Source: Sphingomonas taxi
Lineage (GTDB): Bacteria > Pseudomonadota > Alphaproteobacteria > Sphingomonadales > Sphingomonadaceae
DNA: 64,000 nucleotides
Direction of reading: 5' to 3'
Assembly: GCA_003240625.1 (NCBI GenBank)
Contig: QFMX01000010.1
Location: 62,001-126,000 of the forward strand
This document shows, piece after piece, positions 49,198 to 57,661 of the stretch. The translations under genes were made by a program, and so were the position numbers. The notes beneath the pieces are model-generated. The model saw only the letters and a list, made by a program, of their open reading frames with translations. It did no database searches and was not told where the DNA came from. Numbering within the stretch: the stretch's first letter is position 1; each line of letters begins with the position of its first letter.

Positions 49198-50541
49198 ATG
49201 TCTGGGCTTTTCGATCGATTGATGCCGGCGCGACGCTGGACCCCGTCGCGGTATCGCGCGCTGCTGCGGGCGCGTGGCCCTCGCTCGGTCCAGTTCAGGA
49301 CGCGCGCGGCGATCCTAGTCGGGGCGATCCTCATCGGCGTAGTCGCGACCGCCTTTGCCGAGGCGGCGGATTGGGCGGCGTCGGTTTTTGCCGGCTATGC
49401 GACGCGCTGGCACTGGTTGCCGTTGTTGACGACGCCGCTGACCTTCATGGGACTGGTCTGGCTGACCCGCGGCTATGCTCCGTTTTCGCGCGGGTCGGGC
49501 ATCCCCCAAGTGATCGCCGCACAGGCCGACCCCAACGAGGCGACCCGCACGCTGATCTCGCCGCGGACCGTCGTTGCAAAGGCGGTGCTGACGATCGGCG
49601 CGGTGCTGGGCGGCGCATCCGTCGGGCGCGAAGGGCCGACCGTCCAGCTCGCTGCGGCGGTAATGGGCGCGACGCACCGCTTCGTCCGCGTGCCGTTGCG
49701 GGGCGGTGTACTGATCGCCGGTGGCGCGGCGGGCGTTGCCGCAGCGTTCAACACGCCGCTCGCCGGATTGCTGTTCGCGATCGAGGAACTGGCGTCAGCC
49801 TATGAACAGCGCGTGACGTTGCTAGTGCTCGCGGCGATCGTCATCGCCGGGATGGTCGCACAGTCGGTGCAGGGCGATTACATCTATTTCGGTGCGATCG
49901 GCGCGCACATGCCGCTGCTGTCCGCCTTATTGGTCGCGCCGGTCGCCGGGATCGCCGGGGGCATGGCCGGCGGCCTGTTCTCGCGCATGCTGCTGGCGAT
50001 GGCGCTCGGACGCAACCGCGTGACGGGCTGGACGCGTGCGAACCCGGTGAAGTTCGCCGGGGCGTGCGGCGCTGTCGTCACGCTGCTCGGCGTGTTCACC
50101 GGGCTCACCTGGGGCACCGGCTATTCCGCCGCGCGGGCGATGATCGTCGGGGTCGACGCGCCGCTCTGGTTCGGGCCCGCCAAGTTCGTCGCGACCGCGG
50201 CGACGGCGATCGCGGGACTACCCGGCGGCATCTTCGCGCCCTCGCTCGCGGTCGGCGCCGGCGTCGGCAACCTGCTGCGCGAGGTCTTCCCCGGCGAACC
50301 CGCGAGCGCGATCGTCATTCTCGGCATGGTCGCCTATTTCGCCGGCGTCGTTCGCGCGCCGTTGACCGCCGTGATCATCCTGTCCGAAACCACCGCCAGC
50401 CGCGGCCTCATGCTGCCGATGTTCGCAACCGCCTTCATCGCCGACGCCGCCAGCCAATGGGTCTGCCGCGAAAAGCTCTATCACGGACTCTCCAAGACCT
50501 TCGCCATGCCGGTCCCGTCCTCGCCTGCCGCGAGGAAGTGA
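49198..50541 (+). CDS. Chloride channel / H+-Cl- antiporter (ClC family)
   Basis: 447 residues, about 16-18 helical segments as in ClC proteins. The three selectivity motifs are visible: GSGIPQ (GSGIP), GREGPTVQLAAAV (GxxGREGP), and LPGGIFAPSLAVGAGVGNLL (GxFxP). The Glu in GREGP is the gating glutamate. Most bacterial members are Cl-/H+ antiporters of extreme acid resistance or F-/H+ exchangers; here the presence of the GSGIP serine argues for chloride. No CBS domains at the C terminus. Its neighbour is the divergent DUF2254 gene, and the L,D-transpeptidase gene converges on it. Confidence 0.92.
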   Translation: MSGLFDRLMPARRWTPSRYRALLRARGPRSVQFRTRAAILVGAILIGVVATAFAEAADWAASVFAGYATRWHWLPLLTTPLTFMGLVWLTRGYAPFSRGSGIPQVIAAQADPNEATRTLISPRTVVAKAVLTIGAVLGGASVGREGPTVQLAAAVMGATHRFVRVPLRGGVLIAGGAAGVAAAFNTPLAGLLFAIEELASAYEQRVTLLVLAAIVIAGMVAQSVQGDYIYFGAIGAHMPLLSALLVAPVAGIAGGMAGGLFSRMLLAMALGRNRVTGWTRANPVKFAGACGAVVTLLGVFTGLTWGTGYSAARAMIVGVDAPLWFGPAKFVATAATAIAGLPGGIFAPSLAVGAGVGNLLREVFPGEPASAIVILGMVAYFAGVVRAPLTAVIILSETTASRGLMLPMFATAFIADAASQWVCREKLYHGLSKTFAMPVPSSPAARK

Positions 50542-50614
50542 CAGGCTGAGCAGCGGACACCCGAGAAGCTTAGCAGCCGTTTCTCGCTATACCCTTCGCC
50601 GAGAAACGTCCGTC

Positions 50615-52204
50615 TCAGGGCCCGATATCGATCGCCTGCGCCTCGGCCCGCTTCGCCGCCGCCTTGGCGAACCCGAGCTGTTCCGCGATCGGGTCGTTCC
50701 AGCCATACGGATCGGTGCGGAACGCGACCCGCCCGCCATCGTCGGCATAGACGTTATGATACAGCAATCGGACCGGGATACGGTGCGGCAACGGCACGAA
50801 GGTCATCTCGCCCGAGGCCTGCGCGGTCTGCCATGCCTCGGTGACCCCCTCGTCCTCGGCGAGCATCTGCGCGAACCCCAGCGCGTCCTCGACACGCACG
50901 CACCCATGGCTCAGATGACGCTGGCTGCGCTCGAACAGCCCCGGCGCTGAGGTGTCGTGGAGATAGATCGCCTGGTCGTTCGCCATGTCGAACTTGACCA
51001 GCCCCAGCGCGTTGCTCGGCCCCGGCTGCTGGACGATCCAGCCATCGCGCATCACCATGTTGTGCTCGGCGAGATAGTCTTCGCCGACATTGGCCATCTC
51101 GCCGTTCTGGATCGACTTCGGCACCGTCCAGGTGGGGTTGGCGACGAGGCGATAGATCGGCGACGACAGAGCCGGCGTCTCGCGGCCGGGCTCGCCGACG
51201 ATCACCTTGCGCTGGTCGACCACTGCGCCGTCGCGGTAATAGCGCAGTTGCGCGGCGGCGGTGTTGACGTCGATTCGCGTCGCCGGTGGCGTCCGCGTCA
51301 GCCAGCGTCGCCGCTCGAGCCCGACTGCCAGCGCGCGTGCCCGGTCGCCGGCGCCGAGATTGAGCACCTTCAACGTCTCGGGCCCGACCACCCCGTCCGC
51401 GGCGATGCCGTAATCGGTCTGGAGCCCTTTCAGCGCCTCGGCCATCGCCTGCGTGTATAGCATCGACGGCTGCGTCGCAGCGAGCGGCACGGGAGCAGGC
51501 GGGGCAGGGGCGAGCGGATCGGCGGCGACCGCTAATGGGTCCGTTACGGCGGGCAGATACCCGCTCTCCATCAGTTGCTCGACGATCGTCGGCACGCGCG
51601 CGTCGCGATCGCCGACGCGGATCACGCCTGACGGAATTGCCTGCACCGGCGCTGCGACGGTCGCCTTGGCGCTGAACGCCAGATACGCGTCGGACAGCGC
51701 CTTATACTCGGCATCCTGCGGGGCCAGTCCGTCGAACCACGCGACGAGATCGCCCTTGGCCAGCGCACGCGCCAGACCTGCGGCGAGGTCCACCTTGGGC
51801 CGGGGCAGCGTGTAGACCTCATGCAGCGATGCCGGATCCACCCGACCCTGCGCGAGCGCTCCAGCATAATCGAGCGCGGCTTTTGTGCGGGCGATGTCGT
51901 CGCTTTCCGCAGGATCGGCAAGGAACGCGATCCGGTCCAGGCCGTGGCGCGCGCGATCGGCGAGCACGCGGTCGAATGCCTCGATATTGCCCGCCGACCA
52001 GACCGCGCGCCATCCGGCCTTGGCATAGAGGGCACGACTGGCAGGATCCGTAACCGCCTGCTTGGCAATGGCGATCGGTCGTTCCACAGGGGTATCCGCG
52101 GGTCGGCTGACAGCGTCCTGAGCGAAGGCGAACCCTGCAGGGGCCAGGGTAACGAACGGCAGCGCGGCCAGAATGAGCCGCGCGCGCAATGTCTTGACTA
52201 TCAT
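50615..52204 (-). CDS. L,D-transpeptidase (YcbB/LdtD-like)
   Basis: 529 residues, signal peptide MIVKTLRARLILAALPFVTLAPAGFAFA. Middle region contains a peptidoglycan-binding domain (EALKGLQTDYGIAADGVVGPETLKVL). YkuD catalytic domain at the end: IDVNTAAAQLRYYRDG, VGEPGRETPALSSPIYRLVANPTWTVPKSI, the HDTSAPGLFERSQRHLSHGCVRVED block with catalytic Cys in SHGCVR. Such enzymes form 3-3 cross-links or attach proteins to the wall by L,D bonds. YcbB-type domain order indicates a large scaffold form. Complete and probably functional. tRNA-Asn lies on the same strand upstream. Confidence 0.93.
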   Translation of the reverse strand: MIVKTLRARLILAALPFVTLAPAGFAFAQDAVSRPADTPVERPIAIAKQAVTDPASRALYAKAGWRAVWSAGNIEAFDRVLADRARHGLDRIAFLADPAESDDIARTKAALDYAGALAQGRVDPASLHEVYTLPRPKVDLAAGLARALAKGDLVAWFDGLAPQDAEYKALSDAYLAFSAKATVAAPVQAIPSGVIRVGDRDARVPTIVEQLMESGYLPAVTDPLAVAADPLAPAPPAPVPLAATQPSMLYTQAMAEALKGLQTDYGIAADGVVGPETLKVLNLGAGDRARALAVGLERRRWLTRTPPATRIDVNTAAAQLRYYRDGAVVDQRKVIVGEPGRETPALSSPIYRLVANPTWTVPKSIQNGEMANVGEDYLAEHNMVMRDGWIVQQPGPSNALGLVKFDMANDQAIYLHDTSAPGLFERSQRHLSHGCVRVEDALGFAQMLAEDEGVTEAWQTAQASGEMTFVPLPHRIPVRLLYHNVYADDGGRVAFRTDPYGWNDPIAEQLGFAKAAAKRAEAQAIDIGP

Positions 52205-52355
52205 CCCCACCCAACGCCCGACCGGGGCGTTCGCCTCACCAAGGCGCCAGAATTCGCGCCCGCGATCGGCGGTTGTCTTACTCGGGAGGATTGTATTTCC
52301 GGAGAGGCGGCGGTGAAATTCACGCCGATCGATCGCGACATGCGCGGATCAAAAA

Positions 52356-52430
52356 TGGCTCCCTGAGTAGGATTCGAACCTACGGCCACTCGATTAACAG
52401 TCGAGAGCTCTACCGCTGAGCTATCAGGGA
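52356..52430 (-). tRNA. tRNA-Asn(GTT)
   Basis: 75 nt minus strand with encoded CCA. Acceptor TCCCTGA/TCAGGGA, anticodon stem CTCGA/TCGAG with loop CTGTTAA (anticodon GTT), and T-arm GTAGGTTCGAATCCTAC. The fold is regular. Confidence 0.96.
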
Positions 52431-52518
52431 ACGTTGCCGGAGGCGGCTCTATAAACGGCCAGTCGGACGATGCAAGCAGGTTTCGCCGCAAAAATGCAAA
52501 GTCCGCGATAAACAGCGG

Positions 52519-53298
52519 TCAGGAGACGAACTGCTCCATCGTGATGCGGTCGTCCAGCGCGTGCTCGGGATCGAACAACAGCGTCAGTTCGCGCGCACGG
52601 TCCATGCAGATGTCGACTTGGGCGACATCGCGGATTTCGCGCTGGTCTGCCACCGCGGAGACGGGGCGCTTGCCGGGATCGAGCACGCGGATACCGATGC
52701 GGGCCTTGTCGGGCAGGATCGCGCCGCGCCAGCGCCGCGGGCGGAACGGGCTGATCGGGGTCAGCGCGATCATCCCCGATCCGAGCGGCAGGATCGGGCC
52801 CTGCGCCGAGAGGTTGTAAGCGGTCGAGCCGGCCGGCGTCGCGACGAGGATACCGTCGCAGGCGAGTTCGGGCAGGACGATGCGGTCGTTCACCGTCACT
52901 TCGAGGTTCGCGGTCTGGCGCGTTTCGCGCAGGAACGACACCTCGTTGATCGCGGGCAGCGTGTGGGTGCGCCCATCGACGCCGAGCGCGGTCATGCTGA
53001 GCGGGACGACCTTGAACGGTTTCGCGCGCTCCAAGCGGTCGCCCAGGCCGTGGTGGCGCCATTCGTTCATCAGGAACCCGACCGTGCCGAGGTTCATCCC
53101 GAACACCGGCACGGGCGGCTTGCGGCGTTCCAGCATGGCGTGGAGCGTCTGGAGCATGAACCCATCGCCGCCGAGCGCGATGATGACGTCGGCCTCCTCG
53201 ACCGATACCCACTCGCCCATGTCGGCGAGTTGGGCCTCTGCCGCACGAGCGGGCGGGGTGTTGGACGCAACCAGCGCCCGCCGCTCGTACCGGATCAT
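52519..53298 (-). CDS. nadK: NAD kinase
   Basis: 259 residues. Phosphorylates NAD to NADP. Family motifs VIIALGGDGFML (GGDG), PVFGMNLGTVGFLMNE (the NE/G segment), INEVSFLRET, ACDGILVATPAGSTAYNLSAQGPILPL (T-P-x-G-S-T-A-Y), and LTPISPFRPRRWRGAILP. Short form typical of alphaproteobacteria, with the last ~35 residues divergent. Overlaps the upstream moaA stop codon by ATGA, so nadK is the distal gene of a two-gene operon. Confidence 0.95.
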   Translation of the reverse strand: MIRYERRALVASNTPPARAAEAQLADMGEWVSVEEADVIIALGGDGFMLQTLHAMLERRKPPVPVFGMNLGTVGFLMNEWRHHGLGDRLERAKPFKVVPLSMTALGVDGRTHTLPAINEVSFLRETRQTANLEVTVNDRIVLPELACDGILVATPAGSTAYNLSAQGPILPLGSGMIALTPISPFRPRRWRGAILPDKARIGIRVLDPGKRPVSAVADQREIRDVAQVDICMDRARELTLLFDPEHALDDRITMEQFVS

Positions 53299-54308
53299 CC
53301 GCCGGTGACGCTCATGTGGCGTGCGACGGCCGGGCCTTCGCCCTGGCCGATGCGGAAGTCGTGTGCCTTCGGCTTGGCGAACAGGCCGGCGTCGATCGCT
53401 TGGTCGAGCCCGGCGGTACCGCCCTCGCGCAGCGCCGCCTTCAGATCGACCTGATCGTCATGGCCGAGGCACATGTAGAGCTTGCCTTCGGTGGTCAGGC
53501 GAACGCGGTTGCAGCCATCGCAGAAGTTCGCGGTCAGCGGCGAGATCAGCCCGAGGCGCGTGCGCGTGCCGTCGACGCTCCAGTAGCGCGCGGGGCCACC
53601 GGTCTTGTGCGCGTCGCGCGCCAACGTGAACTGCTGGCCGAGTTCGTCGAACACCTTGGTCAGCGGCAGGAAACGATCGGTGCGGTCCTCGTCGATCGCG
53701 CCGAGCGGCATGGTCTCGATCAGCGACAGGTCGAAGCCTTCGTCGCGGCACCAGGCGAGCATCGGCGCGATCTCGTCCTCGTTGAAGCGCTTCAGCGCGA
53801 CCATGTTGATCTTGATCGCGAGACCGGCGTCACGTGCGGCGTAGATGCCGCCGATGACCTGCGCGACGTCGCCGTGGCGGGTGATGTAGCGAAAGCGCTC
53901 CGGGTCGCGGCTGTCCATGCTGACGTTGACGCGGCGGATGCCCGCATCGACCATCGCCTCGGCATGCTGCGCGAGGCGCGTACCGTTGGTGGTCATCGTC
54001 AGCTCTTCGAGCCCCGATCCGATGTTGTGACCGAGGCGCTGGACGAGTTCCGCAACGTCGCGACGCACGAGGGGTTCGCCACCCGACAAACGGATCTTGG
54101 TCACGCCCCGCGCGATGAAGCGCTCGGCGATGATCGCGATCTCCTCGAGGCTCAACAGCTTGGCGCGGGGCAGGAACGTCATCTGCTCGGCCATGCAATA
54201 GCGGCAGCGCAGGTCGCAGCGATCCGTCACCGAAATCCGCAGATACTTGATCGTGCGGCCGTGCGTGTCCTGCAATGGCTTCTGCGTGAGGGCTGGCGCT
54301 GACGTCAT
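53295..54308 (-). CDS. moaA: GTP 3',8-cyclase (molybdenum cofactor biosynthesis)
   Basis: 337 residues, radical SAM enzyme that turns GTP into 3',8-cyclo-GTP, the first step of molybdopterin. TIKYLRISVTDRCDLRCRYCM has the CxxxCxxC that binds the SAM cluster; IRLSGGEPLVRRD the SAM-binding GGEP; TMTTNGTRL and VNVSMDS; and the C-terminal second cluster NFCDGCNRVRLTTEGKLYMCLG. The functional C-terminal GG is present. The start used is ATG 54308 (MTSAPALTQ); an upstream in-frame Pro/Ala-rich extension is not family-like. Only moaA of the pathway lies here. Confidence 0.95.
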   Translation of the reverse strand: MTSAPALTQKPLQDTHGRTIKYLRISVTDRCDLRCRYCMAEQMTFLPRAKLLSLEEIAIIAERFIARGVTKIRLSGGEPLVRRDVAELVQRLGHNIGSGLEELTMTTNGTRLAQHAEAMVDAGIRRVNVSMDSRDPERFRYITRHGDVAQVIGGIYAARDAGLAIKINMVALKRFNEDEIAPMLAWCRDEGFDLSLIETMPLGAIDEDRTDRFLPLTKVFDELGQQFTLARDAHKTGGPARYWSVDGTRTRLGLISPLTANFCDGCNRVRLTTEGKLYMCLGHDDQVDLKAALREGGTAGLDQAIDAGLFAKPKAHDFRIGQGEGPAVARHMSVTGG

Positions 54309-54435
54309 CGCATCAGAGCTAAGACGTGGCTGGCCCGATAACAATGCCGGATCGGCCGGTAACGGACGGGCAAATGGATTGGCGGGGGGCGATGCGCCAG
54401 CTAAGCTCGCACCGATGGGAGTGGGTGCGACGGAT

Positions 54436-56118
54436 ATGGAAGACATGCAGACAGCAACGACACTGTTTGCGGTATCGTTCCGTCAACGCGGTGAAATCGC
54501 GGAGATTTTGGCCGGGGCGGGGGCTGGTGCGGACTGGCATGCGGCGGTGTCGAGCGATGCCGTTGCGATCGAAAGTCGCTTCCTCGCCAGCGGTGCGGCG
54601 GTGGCGCTGATCGACGCGCGTGGTGCGCTCGACGATGGGCTCGCGGCGACGCTGGCGCTGGGTGGATTGTGCGCGACCAACGGCGCTGCGCTGCTCGTGC
54701 TGGTGGCGCGCAGCGACGTCGGGGCGATCGGCGAGTTCTTCGATGCGGGCGCGACGCAGTTCCTCGTCAGCCCGGCAAGCGGCAGCGAACTGGTCCAGGC
54801 GCTGCGCTTCGCCGGCCGTCATGCGGTCCGCACGGCGGGCAACGCGATCGACCGGCGCCGGATACCCGGTGCGTCGCTGTACGACCGGGAGACCGGGGAC
54901 GTCCGTCGCTGGATCATCGGGCGGATCGCCGGCGATTGCCCGGTCGCGGTGGTGCTCGTGTCGTTGTCGCGGCTCGACATCGTCAACGCGGCGCACGGAC
55001 GGCCCGCGGTCGACGCGCTGATCGAGACGGCGGTGCGGCGGACCGAGACGATCGCGCACGCGGCGATCGGCGTCGATTCGATGGTGGCCCGGCTCGGCGG
55101 TTCGGAATTCGCGCTTGTATTGGAGGCCTCCGGCGCGGCCGTGACGGCGGCGATCACCGCGCTGGACGCCGCCTTGGCGCGACCGTTTCGGGTGGCGGAT
55201 ACGCGCGCGGTGCTTGGCTGCCGGTTCGGGGTGGCGCAGCGCCAGCCGGGCGACGATGCGGCCGCCTTGCTGCGCAGGGCGAGCGAGGCGCTGGCGGAGG
55301 CGAAAGCGAGCGACGGTTCGGTGCTGCACGTCGCGTTGCCCGACGGCGTCGCGCCGATCGATGCGCTGGCGATCGACCTGCATCACGCGATCGAGCGCGA
55401 CGAGATCGACCTGCGCTGGCAGCCCCAGGTCGAGATTGCGGGCGGCCGGATCGCGGGGGTCGAGGCGCTGGCACGCTGGAACCACCGGACGTTGGGCCCG
55501 CTGGGGGCCGATACGCTGTTCGACGCCGCCGACCGCGCGGACCTGGGCATCGCACTGTCGGACCATATCCAGCGTCTGGTTCTGGCGCGCGCAGTGGCGT
55601 GGCCGGAGGCGCTGGGGGCGCTGCGCGTGTCGCTCAACCTGACCGCGGCGGATATCACCCGGCCTGGGTTCGCGGCTCTGTTCCTGGCGCGGGTAGACGA
55701 GAGCGGGTTTCCGCGCGGGCGCCTGACCGTCGAGATCACGGAAACCGGCCTGATCGAGGATCTGGCGGCGGCCTCGGCCTTGCTCGCCGAACTGCGCGGG
55801 GCAGGGTGCCGGGTGGCGATCGACGATTTCGGGACGGGCTATTCGAGCCTCGCCTATCTCAAGTCGCTGCCGCTCGATTACGTCAAGATCGACAAGTCGC
55901 TGGTGCGCGACGTCGACGGTTCGGCGCGCGACCGGGTGGTCGTGGCCGGTGCGATCACGATGGCGCGATCGCTAGGCCTCGCGGTCATCGCCGAGGGTGT
56001 CGAAACGCCGTCGCAGTTGGAACTGCTCGCGGCGGGCGGCTGTGGCCTGTACCAGGGCTTCCTGTTTTCGGAGCCGGTCAATGAGACCGCGCTGCTCGAC
56101 CTGATGGGGAAAGAATGA
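54436..56118 (+). CDS. Cyclic-di-GMP phosphodiesterase-like protein (degenerate GGDEF plus EAL)
   Basis: 560 residues. N-terminal ~130 residues resemble a response-regulator-like receiver without the key Asp pattern. A GGDEF domain follows in which the signature is GGSEF (residues 221-225), so it should not make c-di-GMP but may bind GTP as an activator. The EAL domain is intact: WQPQVEIAGGRIAGVEALARWNH (E343), SLNLTAADI, VEITETGLIEDL, AIDDFGTGYSSLAYLKSLPLDYVKIDKSLV, and IAEGVET. Hence a probable phosphodiesterase lowering c-di-GMP. Start is uncertain among in-frame ATGs at 54415, 54436 and 54445. Diverges from moaA; a DUF4440 gene overlaps its stop. Confidence 0.88.
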   Translation: MEDMQTATTLFAVSFRQRGEIAEILAGAGAGADWHAAVSSDAVAIESRFLASGAAVALIDARGALDDGLAATLALGGLCATNGAALLVLVARSDVGAIGEFFDAGATQFLVSPASGSELVQALRFAGRHAVRTAGNAIDRRRIPGASLYDRETGDVRRWIIGRIAGDCPVAVVLVSLSRLDIVNAAHGRPAVDALIETAVRRTETIAHAAIGVDSMVARLGGSEFALVLEASGAAVTAAITALDAALARPFRVADTRAVLGCRFGVAQRQPGDDAAALLRRASEALAEAKASDGSVLHVALPDGVAPIDALAIDLHHAIERDEIDLRWQPQVEIAGGRIAGVEALARWNHRTLGPLGADTLFDAADRADLGIALSDHIQRLVLARAVAWPEALGALRVSLNLTAADITRPGFAALFLARVDESGFPRGRLTVEITETGLIEDLAAASALLAELRGAGCRVAIDDFGTGYSSLAYLKSLPLDYVKIDKSLVRDVDGSARDRVVVAGAITMARSLGLAVIAEGVETPSQLELLAAGGCGLYQGFLFSEPVNETALLDLMGKE

Positions 56119-56564
56119 TGCGGGCTCTGTTGGTGCCGATCGCGATGATGATGGTCGCCGTCCCTGCCGCCGCCGCTACCGTCGCCCCGGCACCCGTGCA
56201 GGTTCCGGCCGAAACCGCGATCCGTCAGGCGATGGAGGCGAGCGCGGCCGCCTGGAATGCGGGCGATCTCGCGCGGTTCATGGCGGTCTATGCCGACGAT
56301 GCGGTGTTCGTGACGCCGAAGGGGCTGTTGCGCGGCAAGGAGGCGATCGCCACCAAATATCGGCCGAGTTTTCGGGGCGTCGGCAATGCCCGCGGCGCGC
56401 TGACGTTCGCATTCCTCGAGCTGCGCGGGATCGATCCCCGTCACGCGATACTGTTCGCACGCTGGACGCTGACCGGGCCGTCGACCGTGGAAAGCGGGAT
56501 GACGACGCTGGTCTTCGAACGGCGCGGGACGGCGTGGCAGATCATCGCCGATCACAGCAGCTGA
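56115..56564 (+). CDS. SnoaL/DUF4440-type secreted protein
   Basis: 149 residues. Signal peptide MMRALLVPIAMMMVAVPAAAA. The cystatin-like NTF2-type fold shows in ETAIRQAMEASAAAWNAGDLARFMAVYADDAVFVTPKGLLRGKEAIATKY, the DUF4440/SgcJ pattern (aW..GDl..f...Y..da.f..p.G...G...i). Ends in VFERRGTAWQIIADHSS. No conserved catalytic residues are known for this kind; these domains often bind small hydrophobic ligands. Starts at ATG overlapping the upstream EAL gene stop (ATGA). Confidence 0.82.
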   Translation: MMRALLVPIAMMMVAVPAAAATVAPAPVQVPAETAIRQAMEASAAAWNAGDLARFMAVYADDAVFVTPKGLLRGKEAIATKYRPSFRGVGNARGALTFAFLELRGIDPRHAILFARWTLTGPSTVESGMTTLVFERRGTAWQIIADHSS

Positions 56565-56595
56565 ACCTCGGACTGCACCGATACAGGATGACGGA

Positions 56596-57582
56596 ATGAT
56601 CAATACGCTCGACCGCACAACCGCGGCGCGGTTCGCCGCGCTGACGCTGGGGCATCTGACCCGCGAATGGCCGTACAAGCTCGATCAGGTGCTGGACGGG
56701 CCCGGCGACCTGGCGCTGCCAAAGACGCTGCATCCGGTGTTCCACGGCAGCTTCGACTGGCACAGTTGCGTGCACGGCTGGTGGCAGGTCATGCGGCTCG
56801 CGCGCCTGTTCCCCGATATGGCCGAAGCCGCCGCGGTCGAGGCATCGGCGGACCGGATGCTCGTACCCGGGCTGATCTCGGGTGAGGTCGCCTATCTCGA
56901 TCGGCCGGGCACCGGCGGATTCGAGCGGCCTTATGGCTGGGGCTGGCTGCTCGCGCTGCATGACGAACTGGCATTGCGGCCCGATCGCCCTTGGGCGGCG
57001 GCGGTCGAGCCGTTGGCGCGGGCGTTCGCAGCCCGGTTCGCGGCGTATCTGCCGAAGCTCATCTACCCGGTGCGTAGCGGCAAGCATGACTGTACCGCGT
57101 TTGCGCTGGTCCACGCGCTGCGGTGGGCGAGGGCGCATGACCCGTCGCTGGCCACGCTGATCGAGGCGCGGGCGCGGGACTGGTATGGCGACGATCGCGA
57201 CTGCCGGCCGTTCGAGCCGAGCGGCGAGGATTTCTTGTCGGCGACATTGTGCGAGGCGGCGTTGATGAAGGGCGTTCTCGACACCGACTTCCCTGCCTGG
57301 CTGGCAGCGTTCCTGCCCGATCCGTTCGGTGCGGCGACGGCGTGCCTGCGCGCGCCTGCGGTCGTCAGCGATCGTTCCGACGGGCGGCTCGCGCATCTCG
57401 ACGGGCTGAACCTGTCGCGGGCGTGGTGCTGGCGGACGATCGCGGACGCCTTGCCGGTGCCGGCGGCGGCCTATGCGATCGCCGACGCGCATCTCGCCGA
57501 AGCCTTGCCGCATCTCGCCGACGACTACATGGGCGAGCATTGGCTGGCGACGTTCGCGCTGCTGGCGCTGGAAGCCGCCTGA
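56596..57582 (+). CDS. DUF2891 domain-containing protein
   Basis: 328 residues, soluble, (alpha/alpha)-barrel-like. Conserved blocks: LGHLTREWPYKLDQVLDGPGDLALPKTLHPVFHGSFDWHSCVHGWW, RPYGWGWLLALHDEL, WARAHDP..., DWYGDDRDC, EPSGEDFLSATLCEA and HLDGLNLSRAWCWRTIA, which hold many invariant Trp/Asp/His residues as in glycoside-hydrolase-like toroids. DUF2891 members are uncharacterised. It sits in a same-strand run with DUF4440 and prolyl oligopeptidase genes. Confidence 0.88.
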   Translation: MINTLDRTTAARFAALTLGHLTREWPYKLDQVLDGPGDLALPKTLHPVFHGSFDWHSCVHGWWQVMRLARLFPDMAEAAAVEASADRMLVPGLISGEVAYLDRPGTGGFERPYGWGWLLALHDELALRPDRPWAAAVEPLARAFAARFAAYLPKLIYPVRSGKHDCTAFALVHALRWARAHDPSLATLIEARARDWYGDDRDCRPFEPSGEDFLSATLCEAALMKGVLDTDFPAWLAAFLPDPFGAATACLRAPAVVSDRSDGRLAHLDGLNLSRAWCWRTIADALPVPAAAYAIADAHLAEALPHLADDYMGEHWLATFALLALEAA

Positions 57583-57661
57583 TCGCCGATTGGCTCGAGA
57601 GAAGGGGTTAGCAGAGCGGACCGCGCTGCCTAAGGTCGCATCATCGAACGAAGAAAGAGTG

